From NCBI GenBank assembly GCA_946122785.1, contig CAMGYJ010000011.1:14570001-14634000 (forward strand): DNA of 64,000 bases, given 5' to 3'. The DNA comes from Linum tenue. Taxonomy: Eukaryota > Streptophyta > Magnoliopsida > Malpighiales > Linaceae. Both the position numbers and the translations under genes were made by a program. This document shows, in pieces, positions 1-9,282 of this stretch. Position 1 is the stretch's first letter. The number at the start of each line of letters is the position of its first letter. The notes under the pieces are model-generated. The model was not told where the DNA came from and searched no databases. It was given only the letters and a program-made list of their open reading frames with translations.

Positions 1-1621
1 GATCTTGTAGGCATTGCTTCCAATCTTCGAAACCACCTGGAAAGGACCATCACATCTGGGCATTAACTTCGATTTCCTCTGCTGAGGAAACCTCTCCTTC
101 CTCAAATGCACCCACACCCAGTCGCCAACTTCAAAGTGCCTCGGTTTCCTGTTTTTGTTCACATTGCGCATGATCTGCTCCGTCCTTCTCTCAATGTTCA
201 ATCTCGCCTTCTCATGTAAACTCTTCACGAACTCAGCTTTCTTGGCTCCATCGAGATTGACCTGCTCATTCAAAGGTAATGGCATCAAATCCAAAGGAGT
301 GAGTGGATTGAAACCATACACGAGCTCAAACGGAGTGAACTTCGTCGTCGAGTGCACCATCCTGTTGTAAGCGAACTCTACATGGGGAAGGCAGTCCTCC
401 CAAACCTTGATGTTGCTCTTGATCACAGCTCGAAGCATCTGGGATAATGTTCGATTGACCACCTCTGTTTGCCCATCGGTTTGAGGGTGACATGTAGTAG
501 AGAACAACAGCTTCGTCCCCAGTTTGCTCCACAACGTCTTCCAGAAGAAACTCAGAAACTTAGTATCTCGATCGGATACTATGGAACGCGGCATCCCATG
601 CAATCGCACCACTTCCCTGAAAAACAAATCAGCCACGTTAACCGCATCGTCAGTCTTATGGCATGGGATAAAGTGTGCCATCTTCGAGAATCGATCCACC
701 ACCACGAAAATCGAATCTCTTCCCTTCCTTGTCCGCGGCAAACCAAGCACAAAATCCATAGAGATATCGATCCATGGAGCATATGGAATCGGTAGCGGTG
801 TGTACAATTCAGATGATTGCACCTTCGACTTGGCCTGCTTGCACTCCACACACCTCGCACATAGATTCTCCACGTCTCCCTTCATGTGCGGCCAATAGAA
901 GTGCTCATGTAGGCAACTCAGCGTCTTGTCTACACCGAAATGTGCCATTAAGCCTCCTCCATGAGCCTCTTTCAACAGCAACTCTCGAAGTGATGATCGA
1001 GGAATACACAACTGGTTAGCTCGAAACAAGTAGCCATCACTTCGATAGAACTTCCCATCCCCATGCTGCTCACAAGCTCTATAGATCTCTCCAAAGTCAG
1101 CATCATCAGAATAGAGCTCCTTGATATGCTCGAAACCCAAATACTTCACCCCCATTGTCGTGATCAACGAATGTCTTCGAGATAGGGCATCATCAACTAC
1201 ATTTTCTTTGCCCTGCCTGTACTTGATCACATATGGAAAGGACTCAATGAAATCAACCCATCGAGCATGTCTCTTGTTCAGCTTGTGTTGAGCTTTCAAA
1301 TACTTCAACGACTCGTGATCAGTGTGAATCACGAACTCCTTCGGCCAAAGATAGTGCTGACATGTCTCTAAGGCTCGAACTAGAGCATAAAGCTCCTTGT
1401 CGTACGTCGGATAGTTGAGGGCAGCCCCACTCAACTTCTCGCTGAAGTAAGCAATCGGCTTTTTCTCTTGCATCAACACTGCTCCAATTCCCAAACCAGA
1501 AGCATCACACTCCACCTCGAATGTCTTATTGAAATCTGGCAACATCAGAATAGGTGAATACGTGAGCTTGTGCTTGAGCAGCTCGAATGCTCTGGTTTGC
1601 TCCTCTCCCCAATAGAACGTC
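1..1621 (-). pseudogene. Chromo-A pol, 3' part: RNase H and integrase
   Basis: One open frame runs from 1616 to the window edge on the minus strand. It starts within the RT/RNase H connection ([16 protein letters not shown]), followed by the RNase H region ([13 protein letters not shown], then [13 protein letters not shown] and THESL-type HTDHESL). The integrase zinc finger follows, then the core with its three acidic residues: D in [10 protein letters not shown] in IVSDRDTKF and E in [10 protein letters not shown]. The last part ([20 protein letters not shown]) is the usual integrase C-terminal segment. No stop occurs in this piece. The codon phase matches the upstream piece at 13703 once the 5-bp duplication is removed, so the two were one gene before Athila-1 landed. 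Confidence 0.85.
1617..1621. repeat. Target-site duplication, left copy (ACGTC)
   Basis: ACGTC directly precedes the Athila-1 5' LTR and recurs at 13703-13707 directly after the 3' LTR. A perfect 5-bp duplication is standard for Ty3/gypsy integration and fixes the element borders to the base. Confidence 0.95.
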
Positions 1622-2980
1622 TGATAACGATGTAATTGCATGATTTTATACCCCTATTTCTTATCCATTTGCGGAGCATGGTTGTGTGTTTTGGCCTATT
1701 TTACGCCGGGTTGTGCTACTTTGTCCTATTTCAGGTCCCAGGCGTCAAAAGGAAGGCCAAGCGTGAGTTTCGGATCGTTTGGAAGTCGTTTGGACAAGCC
1801 AGGACCAAAACACGGGCAGGAGGCCCTCAGAACACGGCCGTGTTCCTGACCGTGCTTTTATGGCCGAGACTTCCCAAGGGTGGTTTGAACCACCTAAAAA
1901 ACACGGGCAGGCCAGAGAGAGAACACGGTCGTGTTTTGCAAAGAACACGCCCGTGTTTTCATGATGCCCGTGGTCGTGCTTTTAGCCAAATCCAAAACAC
2001 GGGCGGGCTGAGGCAAAGCACGGCCGTGCCCTCGACAGTGCTTTGGCCAATGATGCCCTTTTAGGCAGATTTCAGCCAAATTGAGAGGGGATTCGAGTTT
2101 TAGAGAGACAGAGCGATTCCTAGAGAGAGAAAGCGACGAACAAGAGTCTCCAAGTGCCCTAGATCGATCTTCAACACCATTGGAGCTTGGTTTGAGCTTG
2201 GAGAAGTGCCGATTCAACGTCCAGGAGCAGAAATCCATCTTCACAGTATGATTTCCGCGTCTGATTCTGCTTTTGCTTCTTTCTCCATGGAGTAGTTCTC
2301 CCATTCATCTGGGTGTGGGAAACCCTAGTTCTGTATGTTGGGATTGATTGTATGAACCCAAGTACTGTTTCTATGAATTGATTATATTCGATTGAGGTTT
2401 GAATGATTGAATGGCATGAATCCTGATCAAATTCCTGTTGTTTCTGCTTTAACCTAGAATGAGAATATCTGCCTAGGTTAATAGAGTATCCTTGATTGAA
2501 GGTAGTGAATTGGTGACTTTAGTCGAGGAGCCAATTCACTATTCTGTAACGAATTCACTTCGGTAGTGGAGGTTTTGTTCATAGGGCCTCAATCTATTTA
2601 CTCTGGTGGAGGTTAGTCGCCCGCTAGAGACTCAGATTGAGAGGGTCTGAAGACCTTTAGTCGAGACTTCAGACTGTTTGAGAACCTTCCGCAGTATAAC
2701 TATCATAGAAATTGAACTTGGTAATTACAATCCGTCTTAACTGCAGACTAGGGGGAACCATATCCGGGTGACCTCTCTTAACCTGAAAACAACCGTTTAG
2801 TTTCTTTGCTTGCTTGTTAGTTTAGACCTTCACTAAAGTTTCATTGCTAGATAATACGAATTCACTGAGTAGTCATCGCATCTAGGACCCGGGTTGACAT
2901 TAAAACCCAAACCCGCTATACTACGCTTTAGGAAGTGGTTACACTTGACCATTTTCTAGAGTGACAGTAGGAGTGAGTCA
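1622..2980 (+). repeat. Athila-1 5' LTR
   Basis: Starts TGATAACG and ends GAGTGAGTCA; 1359 bp. The U3 part carries the palindrome cluster at about 1808-2045. From about 2094 the sequence (TTTTAGAGAGACAGAGCG) is closely shared with the Athila-2 LTR, whereas U3 is not. The primer site begins six bases after the LTR. Confidence 0.95.
1805..2064 (+). promoter_or_regulatory. LTR promoter region with ACACGGCCGTGT palindromes
   Basis: About 240 bp packed with ACACGG / CCGTGT half-sites. They include the 16-bp perfect palindrome GAACACGGCCGTGTTC at 1830-1845 and near-perfect copies near 1921-1937 and 1943-1958. A weak TATA-like CCTTTTAGGC follows at about 2055-2064, then a purine-rich GAGAGACAGAG leader. 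The 3' LTR keeps CGGCCG at a position where this LTR has CGGTCG, consistent with CpG decay. A promoter role is inferred from position and from the same layout at 8236-8490. Confidence 0.65.
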
Positions 2981-2986
2981 AGTTTT

Positions 2987-3004
2987 TGGCGCCGTTGCCG
3001 GGGA
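2987..3004 (+). other. Primer-binding site (tRNA-Asp)
   Basis: TGGCGCCGTTGCCGGGGA is complementary to the 3' end of plant tRNA-Asp, the primer typical of Athila-group elements. It lies six bases after the LTR end, which also confirms the strand. Confidence 0.92.
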
Positions 3005-3131
3005 TTCAGCTAGGTTGTTGAAGAAAAGTGATTTCTGTTACTTTAGCATTTTCATTTTCGCATTGAGTGTTTCTTTTTTTCCCACTTGTGCCTTCACGGG
3101 TTTGCATTGCTTGATTGTGTGCAGATAGTGC

Positions 3132-4385
3132 ATGACCCGTAGCCAGTCGGGAGGTTTATTGCCGTTGAATCCTGATATTGAGCACACCTGCAAACAACTT
3201 CGGAGACAACAGCGAGCTAGACTGGCTACGGTGGAGCGCCGAGACGGCCAATTGAGCAGCGACTCCGAGGACGAGTACGAGATGGAAGGCAATCAGAACC
3301 CGCCTCCTCAGAACCAGGTCCTGGGGAATGACCCAAATCCCCAGGGAGGTGGAAACCATCATCATCCACCACCACCGGGTCCCACCTTGGAGTACTACTA
3401 CACTCCTCGGATTGCTGACATCCGCCCGGTCATCCTCTATCCGCCCATTCCAGCAAACAACTTCGAGATCAAGCCATGTTGGATTCAACTCATCACATCC
3501 TCTATCCAGTTCCATGGCTTGAAGGATGAGGAAGCCCGGGTACATCTTTCTCGTTTTCTGCAGCTGACGAACGGGTTCAAGCTGAACGGTGTCCCGGATG
3601 ACGCAATCCGCCTTCATCTCTTCCCCCATTCTTTGGCGGGGAATGCTAAGAGGTGGTTGGAGACCCAGCCCCCATTGTCCATCACCTCTTGGGACGATCT
3701 GGCTGACAAGTTCGTGCACCGGTATTATCCGGCATCGAAGACCACGGAGATCCAGCGGGAGATCACTCACTTCCGCCAAGAGCCAGATGAGTCACTTCGT
3801 GATGCATGGGAGCGGTACATGGGATACTTCTGGCAGTGTCCCCATCACGGCTTCAGCGATGCTTTCACAATGGGGAACTTCTACAGTGCCCTCACCCCAG
3901 ACAGCCAGAGGGTGATTGAGTCTCTATGCCCAGGAGGGGATATCCTTACTAAGACTCCACCCGAGCTGAACCAGATGATCAGTACCTTGGCTGCCCGAGA
4001 TCATTCTTGGGGACAGAACAACAGAGGAAGGAATTCCCGGGACCGGGGTGTGCATGCTATGGAGGCCAGATCCGGGTTAGAGCAGCTGGTGGCTGAGATG
4101 GTGCAGACATTGAAGCAGCCTAACGGCCTCCTTCCGGGCCGAGGTTTAGCTACGCCTCCAGTAGCTCAGTGTCAGTGGTGTGAGAGCCCAAATCACCTGG
4201 TGGAGGATTGTCAATCTATGAGGGAGTCCTCTACTCCCGAAGAACAGGTGGACTTCATCGCCAATGCTCGGCGCCTGGACCCGTACAGCAGTACCTACAA
4301 GGAGGGATGGCGCCAGCATCCCAACTTTGCCTGGAGCAGCAACACCAACAAACCACCTGGTTTCCCAGCACCAGCAGGTGGCTGA
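3132..4385 (+). pseudogene. Athila-1 gag, truncated by an internal deletion
   Basis: 417-codon ORF beginning MTRSQSGGLL. Residues about 130-290 form the retrotransposon gag domain (HLFPHSLAGNAKRWLE, FVHRYYPASK). Residues 347-360 form a CCHC zinc knuckle (CQWCESPNHLVEDC) that would bind genomic RNA. The protein makes the capsid particle in the cytoplasm. After PGFPAPAGG it stops because about 690 bp present in Athila-2 (about 17830-18521) is missing here, with about four filler bases at 4382-4385. The net loss is not a multiple of three, so protease-RT now lies in another frame. In Athila-2 gag and protease share one frame, so the ancestral product was probably a Gag-Pol fusion. Confidence 0.88.
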
Positions 4386-5865
4386 TCACCAACAAGAAGA
4401 AACTTGGGGATCTTTCGACAGTGATGCTCAGCGAGGAGTGTTCTGCTATCCTGCAGAACAAGCTGCCCGAGAAGCGCAAAGACCCAGGGAGTTTCACTAT
4501 CCCTCTTGTTATTGGCAGCATGCATGTAGGAAAGTCCTTGGCGGACCTAGGCGCTAGTATAAATGTCATGCCCTATAAATTGTTTAAGAAGCTAGACCTA
4601 GGTGAACCTAGAGCTACTAGGATGAGCATTCAGTTAGCCGATCGTTCTATCGTGCATCCTAGGGGTATCATTGAGGACTTGCTTGTTAATGTTGGTGCAT
4701 TCACATATCCTGTTGATTTTGTTATTTTGGATATAAATGAGGATGTGGATGTGCCTTTGATTTTGGGTAGACCGTTTCTCGCCACCGCCAAGACGCTTAT
4801 TGATGTGCATAGTGGTAAATTGATTCTGCGTGCTGGTGATGAACAGGCTACTTTTTCTGTGTCTGACAATGGGAAACATTCTCATTTGCATGATGACATA
4901 GACTACTGTGATGTGCTTACCGATTTTGAGACCGCACTCGCCATCACAAGTGCGGGTACTGATGATGCTCTTGAGCGTTGTATTTTGCTAGGTGAGCAGG
5001 CATTGCAGGAGCCGCAGCTGGCGGAGCAGTTAGCCGCCTTGGAGAGTGGCCCCTTCTTGGAGGGAGACAGGCTGTTTAAACCGATCTCATCCTCCACCCG
5101 CATCACCACTTCCTTGGAGGAACCACCAGAGCTGGAGCTTAAGCCCCTCCCTCCTCATTTGGAGTATGCATTTCTCCGGGAGGGGAATAAGCTGCCAGTC
5201 ATCATCAGCTCGACCCTCACACCCGAGCAGAAGACCAGTCTGGTGGCCTTGGTGAAGCAGTACGAGCGAGCTTTGGCGTGGAAGATCACATATATCCGGG
5301 GAATCAGCCCCTCCTTTTGCTCACACCGGATACTGTTGGAGGATGATATGCGGCCAGTGAGGCAGCCGCAGAGGAGATTGACACCGAACCTGGAGGCGGT
5401 GGTTCGGGCAGAGATCGTGAAGCTGATGGACGCGGGGATCATCTTCGCCATTTCTGACAGCGAGTGGGTCAGTCCCACCCAGGTGGTGCCCAAAAAGGGT
5501 GGGATGACCGTGGTGCCTAATGAGAAGAACGAGCTCATCCCGATGCGCACGGTGACTGGGTACCGTGTTTGCATCGACTATAGGCGTCTCAACGACGCTA
5601 CTCGGAAGGACCATTTCCCGTTGCCGTTCATTGATCAGATGCTGGAGAGATTGGCGGGGCACGAGTTCTACTGTTTCTTGGATGGGATGTCCGGGTACTT
5701 TCAGATCCCTATTGCACCGGAGGACCAGGCGAAGACCACTTTCACCTGCCCCTTCGGCACATTTGCTTACCAGAGGATTCCATTCGGGCTATGCAATGCC
5801 CCAGCCACTTTTTAGCGATGCATGCTCGCCATCTTTGACCGTCTGGTCGGCGAGATCATGGAGGC
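4386..5865 (+). pseudogene. Athila-1 protease and reverse transcriptase, N-terminal part
   Basis: Open in frame from the deletion junction to a TAG at 5813-5815. The aspartic protease has its catalytic motif at LADLGASINVMP and the flap-side motif PLILGRPFLATA. RT follows with QVVPKKGGMTVVPNEKNE, RVCIDYRRLNDATRKDHFP, FLDGMSGYFQI (first catalytic Asp in the FLDG block) and PFGLCNAPATF. The TAG replaces the Gln codon found in Athila-2 (CAG). About 35 bp beyond it, the segment encoding the FMDD catalytic box (present in Athila-2 at about 20000-20035) has been deleted, so no active polymerase can be made. Confidence 0.88.
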
Positions 5866-6199
5866 TCCTTCTCTCACTGTCTCCATAACCTGGAACTTGT
5901 TCTTAAACGGTGTAAAGAAACGAACCTGGCACTGAGTTGGGAGAAGTGTCACTTCATGGTTTGAGAAGGCATAGTTCTTGGGCACAAGATCTCCAAGATG
6001 GGGATCGAGGTAGACAGAGCAAAGATCGAGACTATCAGCAAGCTGCCTCCTCCTACATCTGTAAAAGGGGATCCGGAGTTTTCTTGGCCATGCAGGTTTT
6101 TATAGGCGGTTCATCAAGGACTTCTCGAAGATCGCCCTGCCCCTAACTAAGCTTCTGGAGAAGGATGCCCCCTTCCAGTTCACTGATGCTTGCACAGCG
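5866..6199 (+). pseudogene. Athila-1 RT thumb/connection, broken
   Basis: Comparison with Athila-2 20040-20370 shows RT palm/thumb sequence in changing frames. Defects are the FMDD deletion near 5866, a TGA at about 5961 where Athila-2 has CGA, and an extra G near 6068 in the [16 protein letters not shown] segment. After the insertion the frame joins the RNase H ORF. Confidence 0.8.
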
Positions 6200-8002
6200 G
6201 TGTTCACCACCTTGAAGGAGAAGCTCACCCAGGCTCCTATCATGGTTGTTCCTGACTGGTCCCTACCATTTGACCTGATGTGCGACGCCAGTGACTTTGC
6301 TGTTGGAGCTGTTCTGGGGCAGAGGCCAGATCAACACTTCCGACCTATCTACTACGCCTCGAAGACTCTGAATGATGCCCAGGAGAACTACACCACCATA
6401 GAGAAGGAGTTGCTTGCGGTGGTGTTTGCCTTTGATAAGTTTCGCCCCTATCTGGTCTTGTCCCATGTGACCGTGTACACAGATCACTCCGCGATTAGAT
6501 ACCTGATGAGCAAGGCCGATGCCAAGCCTCGGCTCATACGATGGATCTTACTGCTGCAGGAGTTTGATATTGAGATCCGGGACAAGAAGGGAGCAGAAAA
6601 TGTTGCAGCTGATCACCTCTCCCGGTTGGACGCACCTCCTGCGGACAACCTCGTGGAGGAGATTGATGACTCCTTCCCAGATGAGAGGTTGATGATGATG
6701 TGCTTGGTGGAGAGTGTCACCCCCTGGTACTCTGATTTTGCGAACTATTTGGTGGGCCAGCAGCTGCCCAAGGGGATGGCAACTCACGCCAAGAGGAAGT
6801 TTTTCTCCGATCTGAAGTACTACTTCTGGGATGACCCACATCTTTTTCGGATCGGAGCCGACGGGATCATCCGTCGTTGTGTTATGGAGAGTGAGATGGA
6901 GGGCATTCTATCTCGCTGTCATGAGGGACCTACTGGCGGTTATCACGGAGGAAACCGCACGGCGAGGAAGGTCCTCCAGTCAGGCTTTTACTGGCCCACG
7001 CTCTTCAAGGATGCAGGCGCCTTCGCACGCAGGTGCGACCGATGCCAGAGGTCAGGTAACATCTCTGCCCGTGATGAGATGCCCCAGAATGTGTTTATAA
7101 CTTGTGAGATTTTTGATGTGTGGGGTATCGACTTCATGGGCCCCTTCCCTCCATCTTTTCGTAACACCTATATTCTGGTTGCTGTTGACTACGTCTCTAG
7201 GTGGGCTGAGGCGCAAGCTTTGCCCACCAATGATGCTAGACGTGTTTGTGGTTTTTTGAAGCAGCTATTCTCCCGGTTCGGGACACCTAGAGCCATCATA
7301 AGCGATAGAGGCACCCATTTCCAGGGCCAATTTGATAAACTACTGTCTCGCTATGGTGTGACTCACAAGGTGTCCGTGGCCTATCATCCCCAGACCAGTG
7401 TCCAGGCCGAGCTGACGAACCGGGAGCTCAAGCGGATCCTGGAGAAAATGGTGGATCAGTCCCGCAAAGATTGGTCCACCAAGCTCGATGATGCTCTGTG
7501 GGCGTATCGCACTGCCTACAAGACGCCCATTGGTACTTCACCGTACCGGCTTGTCTATGGAAAGGCTTGCCATTTTCCCGTGGAGCTAGAGCACAAGGCC
7601 TTCTGGGCCCTTAAGCTGCTCAACTTGGATGTTCGTGTTGCAGGTATGGAGCGAAAACTGCAGATGTTGGAGCTGGAAGAGTGGCGTTACCACGCCTATG
7701 AGAACACCAAGTTGTACAAGGAGCGCACTAAGCGCCTACACGATGCACGGTTGCGGGGTCCGAAAGAGTTCCAGGTTGGTGATCGAGTTCTCCTTTACAA
7801 CTCTCGCCTGAAGCTCTTTCCCGGAAAACTCCGCTCCCGGTGGTCTGGACCGTTCACGGTCACCCAGGTGTTCCCGTATGGCACAATCGAAATTGCCAAC
7901 CCACAAACTGAGCCGTTTAAAGTGAATGGCCATCGTCTCAAGCTCTACCGGGGAGACGAGGTCGAACGTGCGGAGTTGGTAGTGGAACTCGCGGACCCTT
8001 AG
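6200..8002 (+). CDS. Athila-1 RNase H and integrase (uninterrupted part of pol)
   Basis: 600 codons without a stop. This is the 3' part of a polyprotein rather than a gene with its own start. RNase H comes first ([48 protein letters not shown]). The integrase follows with an HHCC zinc finger ([11 protein letters not shown] ... CDRCQRSG), Asp in [11 protein letters not shown], Asp in IISDRGTHF and Glu in VQAELTNRE, where the Gly common in the family (SGQAE) is Val. A C-terminal integrase region with [15 protein letters not shown] ends at TAG 8000-8002. The reading frame is well preserved in an otherwise defective element, consistent with recent insertion. Confidence 0.88.
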   Translation: MFTTLKEKLTQAPIMVVPDWSLPFDLMCDASDFAVGAVLGQRPDQHFRPIYYASKTLNDAQENYTTIEKELLAVVFAFDKFRPYLVLSHVTVYTDHSAIRYLMSKADAKPRLIRWILLLQEFDIEIRDKKGAENVAADHLSRLDAPPADNLVEEIDDSFPDERLMMMCLVESVTPWYSDFANYLVGQQLPKGMATHAKRKFFSDLKYYFWDDPHLFRIGADGIIRRCVMESEMEGILSRCHEGPTGGYHGGNRTARKVLQSGFYWPTLFKDAGAFARRCDRCQRSGNISARDEMPQNVFITCEIFDVWGIDFMGPFPPSFRNTYILVAVDYVSRWAEAQALPTNDARRVCGFLKQLFSRFGTPRAIISDRGTHFQGQFDKLLSRYGVTHKVSVAYHPQTSVQAELTNRELKRILEKMVDQSRKDWSTKLDDALWAYRTAYKTPIGTSPYRLVYGKACHFPVELEHKAFWALKLLNLDVRVAGMERKLQMLELEEWRYHAYENTKLYKERTKRLHDARLRGPKEFQVGDRVLLYNSRLKLFPGKLRSRWSGPFTVTQVFPYGTIEIANPQTEPFKVNGHRLKLYRGDEVERAELVVELADP

Positions 8003-8021
8003 TTCCGCCATGGGCGTCCAA

Positions 8022-8078
8022 CTAAAAGACGGTAAAGAAGCGCTTGTGGGGAGGCAACCCCACCACGGTTTGCATTTC
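8022..8078 (+). other. Conserved post-pol stem-loop
   Basis: GTGGGG (8046-8051) pairs with CCCCAC (8058-8063) around AGGCAA, within AAGACGGTAAAGAAGCGC and CCACGGTTTGCATTTCT flanks. The same block follows the pol stop in Athila-2 (22181-22238) almost unchanged, although the sequences further downstream diverge. It lies about 20 bp after the pol stop. I recall GGGAGGCAACCC-type motifs as common just after pol in Athila-type elements; the function is unknown. Confidence 0.6.
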
Positions 8079-8235
8079 TACCGTTTGTTTTTTTTATTTA
8101 TTTTATTTTATTTTTGTCGGTTTTTGCGTCATAGAGTCTGTCTGGAGTCTGTCTGGAAAGTATTTCGTGCCTCTGGCGGTGCTTTTTAATTTGTAATTGA
8201 GTAAATTTTCGAGCCGGGGCACGAATGAGTCTAGG

Positions 8236-8490
8236 CTCGGCATAAAAAAACACGGGCTGCAGGGGGGTCAAAACACGGCCGTGTTTTGCCCCTTGCCCGC
8301 CCGTGTTTTAACTTTTCGCCCATTGTGCTCGCGGCATAAAAAACACGGGCTGCAGGGGGTTCAGAACACGGCCGTGTTCTGCCCCCATCCCGCCCGTGTT
8401 TTAAAGGAGGGGGAGCACACTCTCGGCCATTAAAACACGGGCGGAACATGGCCAAAACACGGCCGTGTTTTAACTCCCCCCCTATAAAAA
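8236..8490 (+). promoter_or_regulatory. Internal promoter: palindrome cluster plus TATA box
   Basis: Three 18-bp perfect palindromes with an ACACGGCCGTGT core lie at 8270-8287, 8363-8380 and 8454-8471. The first two are nested inside outer arms (CACGGGC ... GCCCGTG), forming two imperfect palindromes of about 65 bp. TATAAAAA follows at 8483-8490, then a C-rich leader with the plant 5'UTR-like AACCCTAGCCGCC. The same palindrome marks this element's LTR promoter, so an internal promoter for the downstream ORF is the simplest reading. Transcription itself is not shown by the sequence. Confidence 0.6.
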
Positions 8491-9069
8491 CGAAATTTCA
8501 GCAGCCCCCCCCCCCCATTTCCCCCATTTTTCTCAGAACCCTAGCCGCCCTCCCCATTTCCCCTCGTCAGAAATCGCCCTCTTCTTCCCTCTTTTCGATT
8601 TTTCGGCCCTATCTTGCTCCCCTGACCTCCAAATCAAAAACCGCGACCTCCCCCACGCTCCTGGCGTCGAGGAGCACATTCCCCAGAGGTTTGGGCGAGT
8701 TTGGCCGAGGTTGGGTCGCCGGCGGTGAGTTCTCCGGCGAGCCTCCGGTGAATTTTCCGGCGACTTTGGGGGCTTCGTTCTATTTTCTTCACCTTTCTCC
8801 GGGTATCTTCTTGCGTCTCCAGGTGTGTTATCCTTCCCTGTCTTGTATTTATGGAGAATCGATACCTAGAGTTAGGTGAAGAACTTGGATTGTGCAATAA
8901 TTTGCGAATGATTTGGTCGGCTGATGGTTTTCTTTGCATGCTTTGTTCTATCTTGGGATTTCAGTCCCTCGGCCTACCATTTGCATGTGGGATTATTTCC
9001 GGGTTTGTGGTGATTTTGGATGTGGTTGGTTGCTTGGTGATTATTTGGATTGGATTTGTTGTTTATTTC

Positions 9070-9117
9070 CCGGGGGCCTAGTCCACTGTCCAAATCGCTT
9101 GATTTGAGGGCCCCCGG
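9070..9117 (+). other. 48-nt bulged hairpin, copy 1
   Basis: Outer stem CCGGGGGCC (9070-9078) pairs with GGCCCCCGG (9109-9117), nine pairs. The 5' bulge is TAGTCCACTGTC (9079-9090). Inner stem CAAATC pairs with GATTTG around the loop GCTT, and AG (9107-9108) closes the 3' side. The architecture and bulge are identical in three further copies (9165, 10841, 25029), with paired stem changes. Confidence 0.8.
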
Positions 9118-9164
9118 TGAATTTGGCTGTGTACTTTTTGTGTGATGGGGATGTTTGTTTTCCT

Positions 9165-9212
9165 CCGGGAGTCTAGTCCACTGTCCATATCTTCCGATAT
9201 GAGGGCTCCCGG
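9165..9212 (+). other. 48-nt bulged hairpin, copy 2
   Basis: Outer stem CCGGGAGTC (9165-9173) pairs with GGCTCCCGG (9204-9212), including one G-T(U) pair. The bulge is TAGTCCACTGTC. Inner stem CATATC pairs with GATATG around TTCC, followed by AG. Relative to copy 1 there is a G-C to A-T swap in the outer stem and an A-T to T-A swap in the inner stem, both keeping the pairing. Confidence 0.8.
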
Positions 9213-9282
9213 TGTGATCTTGACTAACATTGACCCCGTTTGCTCGTGTTCCATTTTGTCCGTTCTTGTGCTTTGCAGGGTC

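Larger units (their letters stand above)
8823..9278 (+). other. Candidate 5'-leader intron of the extra ORF
   Basis: CTCCAG|GTGTGTTAT at 8823 is a good plant donor. The acceptor TGTGCTTTGCAG ends at 9278, four bases before the ORF's ATG. The 456-bp interval is T-rich near its 3' end. Athila-2 has the equivalent pair (TTTCCAG|GTGTATTT at 23011, TGATTTTGCAG ending 23340) in the same place relative to its ORF, though the intervening sequence is unrelated. Two of the 48-nt hairpins lie inside. The intron is inferred from conserved splice signals only. Confidence 0.55.

Noticed and set aside
1636..2304. ORFs inside the Athila LTRs (also 12359-13026)
   Set aside because: Repeat palindromes create open frames; identical in both LTRs and with no coding features.
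3156..3779. 207-codon minus-strand ORF opposite gag
   Set aside because: Antisense shadow of a well-supported gag frame; no domain seen.
8448..8879. 143-codon plus-strand ORF after the internal TATA box
   Set aside because: It covers a C-run, a CT-rich leader and the splice donor; composition is leader-like and there is no counterpart in Athila-2.
9142..9282. In-frame upstream start of the extra ORF (47 more codons)
   Set aside because: It lies in the presumed intron and spans a hairpin; Athila-2 homology starts only after the acceptor.
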